DNA of 64,000 nucleotides from Salibacteraceae bacterium (GTDB taxonomy: Bacteria; Bacteroidota; Bacteroidia; Flavobacteriales_G; Salibacteraceae): the NCBI GenBank assembly GCA_018401875.1, contig JAGYJZ010000010.1, forward strand, positions 61,964-125,963, given 5' to 3'. How positions within the stretch are numbered: the first letter of the stretch is position 1; each line of letters begins with the position of its first letter. Both the position numbers and the translations under genes were made by a program. The notes under the pieces are model-generated. The model saw only the letters and a program-made list of their open reading frames with translations. It was not told the DNA's origin and did no database searches. Below, one piece after another: positions 9,454 through 18,313 of this stretch.

Positions 9454-10788
9454 ATGCCCAGAAAACCTAAGCAACGAAAAATCTTCGTTCTCGACACCTC
9501 TGTAATTCTTCACGACCATAAATCCATCAATAATTTTGATGAGCACGACATTTGTCTTCCGATTACGGTGCTCGAAGAATTGGATAATTTCAAGCGAGGA
9601 AAAGACACCAAAAACTTTGAAGCAAGGGAGTTTATTCGGCTTTTAGATAAATTAAGTGCTGATCATAAACTTCAGGATTGGATTCCGTTGGAAGGCGACA
9701 AGAAAGGAAAATTCAAGATTATTATGTCGAATGGCAGGTTGCTGTTGGATGCTGTAAAAGTGTTCAGCGACAACAAAGCAGATCATAAAATCTTGAACAC
9801 AGTTCTTCACTTGCAAGAGACAGAGGTCAACGCAAAGGTGACTTTGGTATCGAAAGACATCAACCTGCGGCTGAAAGCGAAAGCTTTGAACTTGAATTCT
9901 GAAGATTATGAAACAGGCAAAGTAAACGACATTGCAGAACTATACAGTGGCAATGTCACCGTTGACGATGTGGATAGCGAATACATCAGAAAGCTTTACA
10001 CTTCTGGACATACCGATGATCTAACTCCGATACCCGAGCAAATCAATAATGAATACTACATATTCAAAAACGGAAAATCATCGTGCTTGGCTTACTACAA
10101 CCCAATCAATCAATTCGTTGAGCGCGTAGAAAAACTATACGCCTATGGCATTAAGCCGCGCAATGCTGAACAAACATTTGCCATTCACGCATTGCTTAAT
10201 CCGAACATCAAATTGGTAACCCTACAAGGTGTGGCTGGCACAGGAAAAACCTTACTAGCTCTCGCTGCAGCAATTGAGCAGCGAAAGGAATACAATCAAG
10301 TAATCCTCGCCAGACCGATCGTGCCTTTAAGCAATAGAGATATTGGATTTCTTCCGGGTACGGCTGAGAAAAAAGTGGATCCTTACATGCAGCCATTGTA
10401 TGACAATCTGGATTTCATCAAAGGACAATTCAACGAAAGCGAGAAGCGTCACAAGCAGATTATGCTAATGGTTAGAGAGAAAAAAATCCAAATCACTCCG
10501 CTGGCTTTCATCAGAGGCAGAAGTTTGTCAAATGTATACTTCATCGTTGATGAAGCGCAAAACCTTACTCCACATGAGGTAAAGACGATTATTACACGGG
10601 CTGGCGAAAACACTAAGATCGTGTTTACGGGTGATGTGCGTCAGATCGACACGCCATATCTTGACGAGGAATCGAATGGACTTTCTTATATCATAGACCG
10701 ATTGAAAGGCAGTGAATTGTTTGCTCACATCACATTGAGCAAAGGCGAACGATCTGAATTGGCTAACTTGGCCAACGATCTTCTGTAA
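9454..10788 (+). CDS. PIN domain-PhoH ATPase fusion (PhoH2-like)
   Basis: A 444-residue fusion. Residues about 8-150 form a PIN nuclease domain (IFVLDTSVIL, TVLEELDNFKRG, acidic metal ligands). Residues about 235-440 form a PhoH ATPase with Walker A GVAGTGKTLL, Walker B VYFIVDEAQN and the later FTGDVRQID sensor region. PhoH2 proteins of this layout have been described as sequence-specific RNA helicase/RNases. It runs into the zinc-ribbon gene with a 10-base gap. A second PhoH without PIN is at 55089-56048. Confidence 0.9.
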   Translation: MPRKPKQRKIFVLDTSVILHDHKSINNFDEHDICLPITVLEELDNFKRGKDTKNFEAREFIRLLDKLSADHKLQDWIPLEGDKKGKFKIIMSNGRLLLDAVKVFSDNKADHKILNTVLHLQETEVNAKVTLVSKDINLRLKAKALNLNSEDYETGKVNDIAELYSGNVTVDDVDSEYIRKLYTSGHTDDLTPIPEQINNEYYIFKNGKSSCLAYYNPINQFVERVEKLYAYGIKPRNAEQTFAIHALLNPNIKLVTLQGVAGTGKTLLALAAAIEQRKEYNQVILARPIVPLSNRDIGFLPGTAEKKVDPYMQPLYDNLDFIKGQFNESEKRHKQIMLMVREKKIQITPLAFIRGRSLSNVYFIVDEAQNLTPHEVKTIITRAGENTKIVFTGDVRQIDTPYLDEESNGLSYIIDRLKGSELFAHITLSKGERSELANLANDLL

Positions 10789-10798
10789 CTGCTCATGA

Positions 10799-11080
10799 AT
10801 GAAGGCAGATTCCCACATCAAAAAGTGCAAGCAATGCGGAGAATGGACTGATGGAAGCCGAAACACTTGTTCTTTTTGTGGCGCTGAATTAGACAGCCAA
10901 TACAAAAAAGAAATCCAACGAAGGATTGACCGCGGTGATCCAACCGTTCCACTCATTCAGGTAAATGAGGACGATCCGCTGTGGATGAAAATTGCAAAGC
11001 GACCCATTCAGGTGGCGCAGCTTATATTTTATGCCATACTGGCTTTTTTGGTTTACCTCACTACAATTTTCGCCCATTGA
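10799..11080 (+). CDS. Small zinc-ribbon membrane protein
   Basis: A 93-residue protein with a two-CxxC zinc ribbon at residues about 10-30 (CKQCGEW and CSFCGAEL), a charged middle (YKKEIQRRIDRGDP) and one C-terminal membrane helix (about residues 70-92). The domain order suggests a cytosolic ribbon anchored in the inner membrane. Its stop TGA overlaps the TTG start of the next gene, pointing to translational coupling. No named family recognised. Confidence 0.7.
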   Translation: MKADSHIKKCKQCGEWTDGSRNTCSFCGAELDSQYKKEIQRRIDRGDPTVPLIQVNEDDPLWMKIAKRPIQVAQLIFYAILAFLVYLTTIFAH

Positions 11081-11442
11081 AAGCCAAAAGAGATATTGCC
11101 TTGTTTTTGGCGCTCATCGTGCTCCTAATTTCTTACAAAATCGTAGAGTACAACTTCGGAAATGTGCCATTTCTCCACGCCTACCTTGAAGATATCATCG
11201 CATTGCCATTGCTGCTTAAATCAAGTTTACTGGTGGTGCAGTACAGCAACAAGACATGGGAATCACTCGTTTTAGACAATGAAGAAATAGTCGCCATTAC
11301 CGTGGTGTTTGCGGTATATTTTGAAGCAATTCTGCCCCATTACAACGCCAACTTTACAGCAGACCCACTCGATGTGCTATGCTATAGTCTTGGTGCGTGG
11401 TTTTACGGTGTTTTTATGAATAAAACACTGGTTGTTAACTAA
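11077..11442 (+). CDS. Small multi-pass membrane protein
   Basis: A 121-residue hydrophobic protein with three or four membrane segments (from LFLALIVLLISY, then IALPLLLKSSLLVV, IVAITVVFAVYFEAI and CYSLGAWFYGVF). I chose the TTG at 11077: it overlaps the stop of the upstream zinc-ribbon gene (TTGA). The longer ATG reading from 10981 adds 32 residues translated out of frame through that gene. Function unknown; the pair with the ribbon protein is probably one functional unit. Confidence 0.65.
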   Translation: MKAKRDIALFLALIVLLISYKIVEYNFGNVPFLHAYLEDIIALPLLLKSSLLVVQYSNKTWESLVLDNEEIVAITVVFAVYFEAILPHYNANFTADPLDVLCYSLGAWFYGVFMNKTLVVN

Positions 11443-11453
11443 CTGCATCATGC

Positions 11454-11933
11454 TTACATCTTAGCTAAGTGCTGAAATATTTTACTCACAGCCGGGCAAA
11501 TACGCGCATTTTTACGCGTTAAATGAATGATATCCATTTGCCCTTTTTGATCGGTATGCGGATATGTTCTGCAGGCTTTAGGTCGATCTTCATACACTGA
11601 ACAATAGTTATCATCACCAAGAAATGGACACGGCATTGATTTGAAGACAAAATCACCCTCTTCGTCTGTACGTAAATAGCGATTCATAGCCTCTTTCTCG
11701 GTCATTTTAAGACGTTTTGAGAGCCTCGAAATGTCTATTGACGTCAATAATGGGCCCGTAGTCCTGCAACAATTCGCACATTTTAGGCAGTCAATTTCAT
11801 CAAAAGCAGAATCGTGTAAATTATTGATTTTCTGATCAATATACCTGTCAGAACGTGCCTTTTGCACTATCAAATCAATCCTCTTTCGGTTGCTTTCTGA
11901 CCACTTAATATCATTTTTATAAGAATCAATCAT
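11454..11933 (-). CDS. YkgJ family cysteine-cluster protein
   Basis: A 159-residue protein with the metal-binding cysteine set of the YkgJ family: CLKCANCCR near residue 50, then CPFLGDDNYCSVYEDRPKAC near 100-120. These cysteines are thought to bind zinc or iron-sulfur. The exact role of the family is unknown. It faces the SiaB-like gene divergently, with a 39-base gap, so the two may share a promoter region. Confidence 0.85.
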   Translation of the reverse strand: MIDSYKNDIKWSESNRKRIDLIVQKARSDRYIDQKINNLHDSAFDEIDCLKCANCCRTTGPLLTSIDISRLSKRLKMTEKEAMNRYLRTDEEGDFVFKSMPCPFLGDDNYCSVYEDRPKACRTYPHTDQKGQMDIIHLTRKNARICPAVSKIFQHLAKM

Positions 11934-11972
11934 AAACGTTTATTTTAGTGCCCGAGTTAAATAACCTAAAAT

Positions 11973-13103
11973 TTGTCTTCTCAAGAAGTGACCTTACCTA
12001 TCAATAAGTCAGCTTACGAAATAATTTATTCCACTGGAAGTAAAATTGAGACTGAGCAGTTTCTTTTTGCTTGTAGGGGAAGTTTTAATTCGTCTATAAC
12101 GGATAACATTCTGTTTTTAACAGAGGGCAATTTACTTGAACTCGACTCTCCAAAGGTAGCCAAGAAGGTTTACTATCTTATGGTGGAAGGGTTGCAAAAC
12201 ATTACCCGCCATCAATACCACAATGACTCTGGAAGTCCTTTTGATGGTGCTCTTTTTATCATCAACAGACGCGAACAAGCATACAGTATTACATACGGCA
12301 ATTGGGTTTCGGCTTCAGTGAAAGAAGATTTAGAAGAAAACCTCGCAGCCATCGTTTCAAAAGACGTTGTAGAATTGAAAGAATACTACATGGAAATCTT
12401 GAACAATTCGGGGTTTTCGTCAAAAGGTGGTGCTGGACTTGGCTTGGTTGACATGGCGCGCAAATCATCTGGAAAACTCAGCTTCGAGTTTGCGCCTGTA
12501 AACGATGGTTTCTTCTACTACCTCAACTTGAATATTGCTATAGAAAAAGACGATTACGATGAAGAAGCAGCTTCAGTATATATTCGTGACGCAATGAAAT
12601 TGCATCAAGACATGCTGGCCTGTGATGCGCAAATCATCTTCAAAGGATTGCTGCATGAAAGCAATGTCAATCACCTCTCAAACCAAATCGATTCTACCCT
12701 CAACGACAGCCCTGAAAACAGAGGAATGAGCTCAGTAATGACTGAATTGCTGCGAAATGTGGCTAAACACGCCTACAGTAGACTCAACCACCTTGGGAAG
12801 CCTGGTGTGTTTATGCTCCAGAAAATGGAGGAAGGTTTTGCGATGTACAGCGGAAACTTTATCAGTGGTGGCAAACAAGAATTGGTTGAAAACAGCGTAA
12901 GACTTATCAATGGCTTAAGCACGAGCCAACTCAATGAGATCATCGATAAAAAGCATGCTGAAGATTCTTCGTCTTCAGGAACTGGATTGGTGAGGCTGCG
13001 CAAAATATCAGGTCATGAAATTGGTTATGAGATCAAAGAATTCAAAGACGATCCGCCTTACTTCATTCTAAAAATTGAATTGAATAAAATCTCAAGATTC
13101 TAA
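11973..13103 (+). CDS. Double SiaB-like protein kinase / HATPase-like domain protein
   Basis: A 376-residue cytosolic protein made of two related halves, each like the SiaB (DUF6272) family of GHKL-type ATP-binding kinases. Half 1 (about 1-190) has the N-box-like VEGLQNITRH and the glycine box GAGLGLVDMARKSSGKL. Half 2 (about 200-375) has MTELLRNVAKHAYSRL and GTGLVRLRKISGH. Known SiaB proteins are about 180 residues with one domain and phosphorylate the small protein SiaC. Here two copies are fused and no SiaC gene is adjacent. TTG is the only reasonable start before the first conserved block. The next gene (BatA-like) begins 24 bases later. Confidence 0.75.
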   Translation: MSSQEVTLPINKSAYEIIYSTGSKIETEQFLFACRGSFNSSITDNILFLTEGNLLELDSPKVAKKVYYLMVEGLQNITRHQYHNDSGSPFDGALFIINRREQAYSITYGNWVSASVKEDLEENLAAIVSKDVVELKEYYMEILNNSGFSSKGGAGLGLVDMARKSSGKLSFEFAPVNDGFFYYLNLNIAIEKDDYDEEAASVYIRDAMKLHQDMLACDAQIIFKGLLHESNVNHLSNQIDSTLNDSPENRGMSSVMTELLRNVAKHAYSRLNHLGKPGVFMLQKMEEGFAMYSGNFISGGKQELVENSVRLINGLSTSQLNEIIDKKHAEDSSSSGTGLVRLRKISGHEIGYEIKEFKDDPPYFILKIELNKISRF

Positions 13104-13112
13104 TCCAACGTT

Positions 13113-13120
13113 TACCTTTG
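13113..13120 (+). promoter_or_regulatory. Putative -7 box upstream of the BatA gene
   Basis: TACCTTTG matches TAnnTTTG and lies 7 bases before the ATG at 13128, after the upstream stop. This suggests a promoter with a very short leader. No -33 element was recognised. Confidence 0.35.
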
Positions 13121-13127
13121 GCCTTTA

Positions 13128-15131
13128 ATGGTTTTTAGCTCTCCTCTGTTTCTTTGGGCTTTGAGTTTGACGCTCATTCCAATCGCTATTCATCTCTTTC
13201 AATTTAGGCGTTACAAGCGGCTCTATTTTCCCGACATCAGCCTTCTAAAAGAAGTAAAATCTCAGTCGCAGACTAAGAACCAACTAAAGCACCTGCTCAT
13301 TTTACTTGCGCGAATCTTGTTTATCGTGCTTTTAGTTCTTGCCTTTTGTGAGCCAAAAATTCCTTCCATTAACGGACAATCAGAAGACGCCAAGTACGTG
13401 TCAATATATATTGATAATTCTTTCAGCATGGAAGCAGAGACCGAAAGAGGTCCACTTTTGCAAGAAGCATCAAGGTTGGCCTATGAAATCGCATCGAATT
13501 ACCCGAAGGGTGTTATGCTTCAATTGATCACAAATGACTTCACCGCTCAACAAAAACGGTTCTCTGACTTAAGTGATTTCACCGCACAGCTCGATCTTCT
13601 GCAAATTAGCCCAAAACACAAAGTGCTGAGTGAAGTTTTCGGTTTTATAGATCAGAGTCTGCGCGAAGAAAACAATGCCAAGTCGAATGTTTACCTCATT
13701 TCAGACTTTAAGAACATACTCGACTCATCCATTTCAGCGCTAGACAGCAACTATCAGTTAACATTGGTTCCGTTGCACGCGGCCTTGAATGAAAACATAT
13801 CAATCGACTCGGTGTGGGTCAACTCCCCTATCATTCAGAAAAATCGTGAACTTGAGTTGCACTTCAGAATCCAAAACCACGGTTCTAAAACAGTATATGA
13901 CGCGCCTGTACAAGTGAGCATTGAAGGTAAAGAAACGGCTGCTTCTTTTATCACGCTCGAGGGTGAGAGCTACTTAGACACGAGTTTGATCATTATCCCT
14001 GAAGCTGCTAACGATTTAAGTGGTACCGTCAGTCTGGAAGATATGCCAATCACTTTCGACAATGCTTATTACTTTTCAATAAGCGTTCAAGACAAGATTC
14101 GTGTAGCTGAAATTCGTGGTGATAACATCACTGAGAACACACCATTTCAAAAGCTTTTCTCCGGTTCTCATTTTGATTTTACCTCGTTTACTCAAGATGC
14201 GATTATTCAGGATTCACTTTCCGAAATCAATTTTCTAGTTTTAAATCAATTGGATCATTGGAACAGTGGACTAAAGGCGCTTGCATTTGATCAATTGGCC
14301 AAAGGAAATAACCTTGTATTTGTCATGCCAGAAAAAGCAAATGCCTCAGTTTTAGATGGAGTTAAGGATGCTTTTGGGTTTGACATTCAACAATGGGACA
14401 CTGCCAACGTATCTGTAAACGCCATTGCCAATGAGCATTACACCTTTAAAGATGTATTTGAGTCGCAGCCTGAAAACTTGAATTATCCCTTTACCCGAGG
14501 CTACTACGCCCTAAATACGCAGAGTTTTAGTAATTCGATCGCTACCCTCTTCAACCAAAAACCGCTCATCGCTTCCAGCACAATTGAACTAGGAGAAGTT
14601 TTTCTAATCAGCGCGCCTTTGAAAGATCAATTTACGAACCTGCATCGGCATGCACTTTTTGTACCTTTTCTGATGAATGCTTCCAACGCTTCAGGTGTAG
14701 CTCAAAAACTAAGTTATTCAATAGAAACAGATCGAATACCAATGTCTATCAGTGATGAATACATTGAAGTCATAAAGCAAGGAGATTCACTCGCGTTTAT
14801 TCCTTCGTTGACCTATGACGGAATATTGATGAACAATCAAATACAATCTGCTGGTAATTACATTCTGCAGAATACAGCAAACACAATTCTCTCAAAGCTT
14901 TCATTCAATTATGATCGTGACGAAAGTTCTGTAACACCGATTACAATGGAAACCATGGAACAACGCTTCGCAGCACTGGGCCAACAAATTAGAACCCTCG
15001 ACACTTCTGACTCATTAACATCTGAAGGTATTGCTACGGCAGATACATCCACAGAATTATGGCCTTTCTTTGTCTTTGCAGCGCTGTTATTACTACTTTT
15101 CGAAACCCTTCTACTCAAACGCTTTAGTTGA
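13128..15131 (+). CDS. BatA domain / VWA-like membrane protein
   Basis: A 667-residue inner-membrane protein. The first 80 residues are a BatA domain: TM1, then FQFRRYKRLYFPDISLLKEV, then TM2. A VWA-like region follows with DNSFSM (near residue 97), matching DxSxS of a metal-ion-dependent adhesion site, and a C-terminal membrane helix at about 645-663. The middle is a long periplasmic or cytosolic beta-rich region with CARDB-like character. Bat proteins in Bacteroidota are linked to aerotolerance and envelope stress, but this stand-alone form has no assigned role. It ends TGATG into the dihydroorotase homologue. Confidence 0.8.
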   Translation: MVFSSPLFLWALSLTLIPIAIHLFQFRRYKRLYFPDISLLKEVKSQSQTKNQLKHLLILLARILFIVLLVLAFCEPKIPSINGQSEDAKYVSIYIDNSFSMEAETERGPLLQEASRLAYEIASNYPKGVMLQLITNDFTAQQKRFSDLSDFTAQLDLLQISPKHKVLSEVFGFIDQSLREENNAKSNVYLISDFKNILDSSISALDSNYQLTLVPLHAALNENISIDSVWVNSPIIQKNRELELHFRIQNHGSKTVYDAPVQVSIEGKETAASFITLEGESYLDTSLIIIPEAANDLSGTVSLEDMPITFDNAYYFSISVQDKIRVAEIRGDNITENTPFQKLFSGSHFDFTSFTQDAIIQDSLSEINFLVLNQLDHWNSGLKALAFDQLAKGNNLVFVMPEKANASVLDGVKDAFGFDIQQWDTANVSVNAIANEHYTFKDVFESQPENLNYPFTRGYYALNTQSFSNSIATLFNQKPLIASSTIELGEVFLISAPLKDQFTNLHRHALFVPFLMNASNASGVAQKLSYSIETDRIPMSISDEYIEVIKQGDSLAFIPSLTYDGILMNNQIQSAGNYILQNTANTILSKLSFNYDRDESSVTPITMETMEQRFAALGQQIRTLDTSDSLTSEGIATADTSTELWPFFVFAALLLLLFETLLLKRFS

Positions 15132-16369
15132 TGAGAACATTCATAAAAAACGCCACCCTCTGCTACCCTGAACATACGCTTCATGGTAAACAATTTAACA
15201 TATTAGTTGACAATGGTTTAATAAAATCAATAAGTGATCTAAAATCGGTTGATTTCGACCGTGAAATTGACGCGAAAGGGATGATGGTTTTTCCAGGATT
15301 GGTAGATGTACATTGCTGCAGCGGTGAACCGGGAAATGAGGATAAAGAAGATTTCGAGAGCCTCAGTCTTGCCGCAAAATCTGGTGGGTTTACAGATTTA
15401 TTCTTACTGCCTGACTCAAATCCTGTAACCGACACAAAAAGTAATGCGAGTTACATTTTACAAGCTTCGGGCCGTCACGCTGTGAATTTTCATGTGCTGG
15501 GAGCAATTACAAAAGGCTTGCAAGGAAAGGAATTGAGTGAAATATACGATATGCACACAGCCGGTGTTAAAGCATTTAGCGATGCAAAACATCCGGTAAG
15601 CGATGTGAATATGATGAAGCGCGCCCTTGATTATGTAAAGAGTTTCAATGGAATTGTTTATTCATTTCCTATGGATGAGCGTGTATCGCCTGGTGGAATG
15701 GTAAACGAAAGTCCTTCTAACACGACATTAGGATTAAAAACGACTCCGAAATTGGCTGAAGAGCTGTTTCTGAATCGCGACATATATTTATTAGACTATT
15801 CAAGGTCGAGGCTGCACGTTTCGGCCATTTCTTCCGAGAAAAGTGTTTCGTTGATCAAAGAAGCAAAGGCCAAATCGCTTGACATTTCAAGCTCCGTAGC
15901 CTTGAGCCACTTGCTGTTTAGTGAAGACAAACTGCAAAGCTTCGACACTGTTTTTAAAACCAACCCACCCTTGCGTTCAGAATCTGATCGTTTGGCTTTA
16001 ATCAAAGGAATCAACGCGGGAGTCATTGATATAATTCATTCTGACCATACACCGGAAGTGATTGAAAACAAAGATGTTGAGTTTGACCAAGCGAGCCATG
16101 GTATGACTATGCTGGAAACTGCACTGGCAGCTTACAATACATTTTTAAGCAAGGACATCAGCCTTGAATCAATCGTACAGTGCATGAGTATCAACCCAAG
16201 AAAGCGGTTTGGATTGCCAATGCCAAAAATTGAAGTCGGCAATAAATTTGACTTTACCCTATTTGACCCCAGCGCAGAATGGAGCTACGATGCAATAACC
16301 ATGCATTCGAAGTCGAGCAACTCTCCGTATTTAAACCAGACTTTGAAGGGAAAAGTAATCGAACTTTAA
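15131..16369 (+). CDS. Dihydroorotase-family protein, probably non-catalytic
   Basis: A 412-residue amidohydrolase clearly homologous to type I dihydroorotases (EPG motif, NPPLRSESDR, SDHTPEVIENKDVEFD, NPRKRFGLP). The metal-binding HxH reads HCC (DVHCCSGEPG), the substrate arginine before EPG is glycine, the second histidine of the RLHxxHxS motif is alanine (RLHVSAIS), and the DDG motif is altered. The SDH aspartate is kept. Flavobacterial homologues annotated as dihydroorotase share such losses. It could be a structural partner of aspartate transcarbamoylase, as the inactive PyrC' proteins are, or use altered chemistry. I start at the ATG overlapping the BatA stop (TGATG). Confidence 0.8.
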   Translation: MRTFIKNATLCYPEHTLHGKQFNILVDNGLIKSISDLKSVDFDREIDAKGMMVFPGLVDVHCCSGEPGNEDKEDFESLSLAAKSGGFTDLFLLPDSNPVTDTKSNASYILQASGRHAVNFHVLGAITKGLQGKELSEIYDMHTAGVKAFSDAKHPVSDVNMMKRALDYVKSFNGIVYSFPMDERVSPGGMVNESPSNTTLGLKTTPKLAEELFLNRDIYLLDYSRSRLHVSAISSEKSVSLIKEAKAKSLDISSSVALSHLLFSEDKLQSFDTVFKTNPPLRSESDRLALIKGINAGVIDIIHSDHTPEVIENKDVEFDQASHGMTMLETALAAYNTFLSKDISLESIVQCMSINPRKRFGLPMPKIEVGNKFDFTLFDPSAEWSYDAITMHSKSSNSPYLNQTLKGKVIEL

Positions 16370-16386
16370 TTTCCGAACTGCGATAC

Positions 16387-17163
16387 TCAAACCTCAACAA
16401 CGAGCTGATCGTAGGCTATAGAGACGTTAGCAGGCAATTCGTTGGAAACATCAGCGTGCTTACCCATTTGATGACTGATATGCGTAAGATAGGCATGCTC
16501 AGGTTGTAAATCGTCAATCATCTCAAGTGCTTCATCAAGTGTAAAATGCGAAATATGCATTTGCCTGCGCAATGCGTTCAATACCAATACTTTTGATCCT
16601 CGAATTTTATCCATTTCCGCTTCGGCTATTCGATTTGCATCTGTGATGTATGTAAAGTCGTCTATACGAAACCCCAACACAGGTAATCTGTGATGAAACA
16701 CCTCGATCGGTTCAATCAGAATTCCTTCAATTTCAAATTTGGTTCCTGAGGCAATGTTATGGATCCGAATTTCAGGCACTCCAGGATATTTCGTATCCTC
16801 AAAGGCATAATGAAATTCATTGCGCAGTGCACGCTCTACAGATGTAGAAGCAAATACATCCACAGGTTTTCGCTGAATAAAGTTAAACGCTCTTACGTCA
16901 TCCATTCCAGCTGTGTGGTCTTTATGCTCATGGGTAAACACCAAAGCACTCAAGCTTTTCAATCCTGATCGCAATACTTGATAACGAAAATCAGGCCCAC
17001 TATCCACCACGATGTTCGTTTCGCCCTTTTGAATCAAAATACTGGTTCGAAGGCGGTTGTCATGCGGATCTTTGCTTTGACACACCTCACACGGACATCC
17101 AATAACTGGCACGCCCATCGATGTTCCCGTTCCCAGAAATGTTATTTTCAGGGAATCGCTCAT
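16387..17163 (-). CDS. MBL-fold metallohydrolase, PhnP-like
   Basis: A 258-residue metallo-beta-lactamase-fold hydrolase. Seen: LGTGTSMGVPVIGCPC and CEVCQSKDPHDNRLR (extra zinc-site cysteines as in PhnP/Lipo-B type enzymes), VDSGPDFR, the core ligand motif HEHKDHTAGMDD, a later histidine in HISHF, and THISHQMG. Likely hydrolyses a phosphodiester or similar small substrate in the cytosol. It abuts the cysteine desulfurase stop with no gap, so it is the last gene of the glmM operon. Confidence 0.88.
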   Translation of the reverse strand: MSDSLKITFLGTGTSMGVPVIGCPCEVCQSKDPHDNRLRTSILIQKGETNIVVDSGPDFRYQVLRSGLKSLSALVFTHEHKDHTAGMDDVRAFNFIQRKPVDVFASTSVERALRNEFHYAFEDTKYPGVPEIRIHNIASGTKFEIEGILIEPIEVFHHRLPVLGFRIDDFTYITDANRIAEAEMDKIRGSKVLVLNALRRQMHISHFTLDEALEMIDDLQPEHAYLTHISHQMGKHADVSNELPANVSIAYDQLVVEV

Positions 17164-18303
17164 TTAGTTTACAACGGGAAGTTCGTAGATCATTTTGAGC
17201 TTGCTGATGGTGAAATCAATTTCTTCTTTGGTGTTGAACTTACTGAACGAAAACCTCACAACTGGTCTATTTTTAGCAACATTCAATGCAGCAATCACAT
17301 GAGAGCCAATGTTTGAACCAGAACTACAAGCGCTTCCTCCAGATGTGGCAATACCCTCAATATCAAGATTAAAAAGCAACATCTCGGTTTTGTCTGTTTC
17401 TGGCAAGGCCACGTTCAATACTGTGTAAAGCGAGTCGCCTTCTGCATCGCCATTGAATTGCACATCGGGCATTTCTTCCCTGAGTCGCTTGATCATGTAA
17501 AATTTCAGGTCCTTGATGTACGCCACCTGCTCATCGAGGTGTGTATAGGCCAAATCCAGCGCTTTCACGAGTCCCATAATGCCATACACATTTTCTGTTC
17601 CAGCCCTCATATTGCGCTCTTGTCCGCCACCACGCATGATCGGATTAACTTTTACTTGGTTGCTGATGTACAAAAATCCAACTCCTTTTGGACCGTGAAA
17701 TTTATGTGCGGCACAGGTCATGAAGTGAATTCCTAACTCTTTCACGTCAATTGGATAATGGGCGATGGTTTGAACCGTATCTGCGTGTAAAAACGCCCCA
17801 TAATTATAGCACAATTCGCTAACTTTTTTCAACGGAATGATATTCCCAATTTCATTGTTGGCGTGTAACAAAGAGACAAGTGTTTTTTCTTTTGTTTGGA
17901 GCAACTCCTCTAAGTGATCGAGTTTTATGTGGCCTTTTTCATCCACATCAACCAGTGACATACGAATTTTGCCATTTTCCGCGAGTTTCTCAATAGGATA
18001 TAGAACCGCGTGATGCTCAATGCTTGAAGTGATGATGTGCTTCACGCCTAAATCATCAACACTGCACAAAATGGCCATATTGTCGGCCTCTGTGCCTCCG
18101 CTGGTAAAGATGATTTCGCCCGGTTCTGCATTGATGTGATTGGCTACTTTTCTTCGTCCAAGATCAATGGCTGCTCTTGTTTTACGTCCAAACGAATGCG
18201 TTGAACTAGGATTGCCATAATCTTCGCGCATGTATTTCAACATTTCTTGAATCACCTCTTCATCAAGGGCAGTTGTTGCAGCGTTGTCAAGATAAATTGC
18301 CAT
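17164..18303 (-). CDS. Cysteine desulfurase (NifS/IscS family)
   Basis: A 379-residue PLP-dependent enzyme that releases sulfur from cysteine for iron-sulfur clusters and thiolated tRNA. Seen: YLDNAATT at the N-terminus, FTSGGTEADN, SSIEHHA, the PLP lysine in AAHKFHGPKG, GGGQERNMRAGTEN, and the catalytic cysteine in SGGSACSSGS. Length and motif order match IscS-like group I enzymes. Ten bases separate it from glmM upstream. No iscU or other cluster-assembly gene is nearby, so which sulfur pathway it serves is open. Confidence 0.93.
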   Translation of the reverse strand: MAIYLDNAATTALDEEVIQEMLKYMREDYGNPSSTHSFGRKTRAAIDLGRRKVANHINAEPGEIIFTSGGTEADNMAILCSVDDLGVKHIITSSIEHHAVLYPIEKLAENGKIRMSLVDVDEKGHIKLDHLEELLQTKEKTLVSLLHANNEIGNIIPLKKVSELCYNYGAFLHADTVQTIAHYPIDVKELGIHFMTCAAHKFHGPKGVGFLYISNQVKVNPIMRGGGQERNMRAGTENVYGIMGLVKALDLAYTHLDEQVAYIKDLKFYMIKRLREEMPDVQFNGDAEGDSLYTVLNVALPETDKTEMLLFNLDIEGIATSGGSACSSGSNIGSHVIAALNVAKNRPVVRFSFSKFNTKEEIDFTISKLKMIYELPVVN

Positions 18304-18313
18304 AGTGTTTTCG

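Noticed and set aside
10528..10956. 142-residue minus-strand frame across the end of PIN-PhoH and the zinc-ribbon gene
   Set aside because: Antisense to two supported genes, with no recognisable domain.
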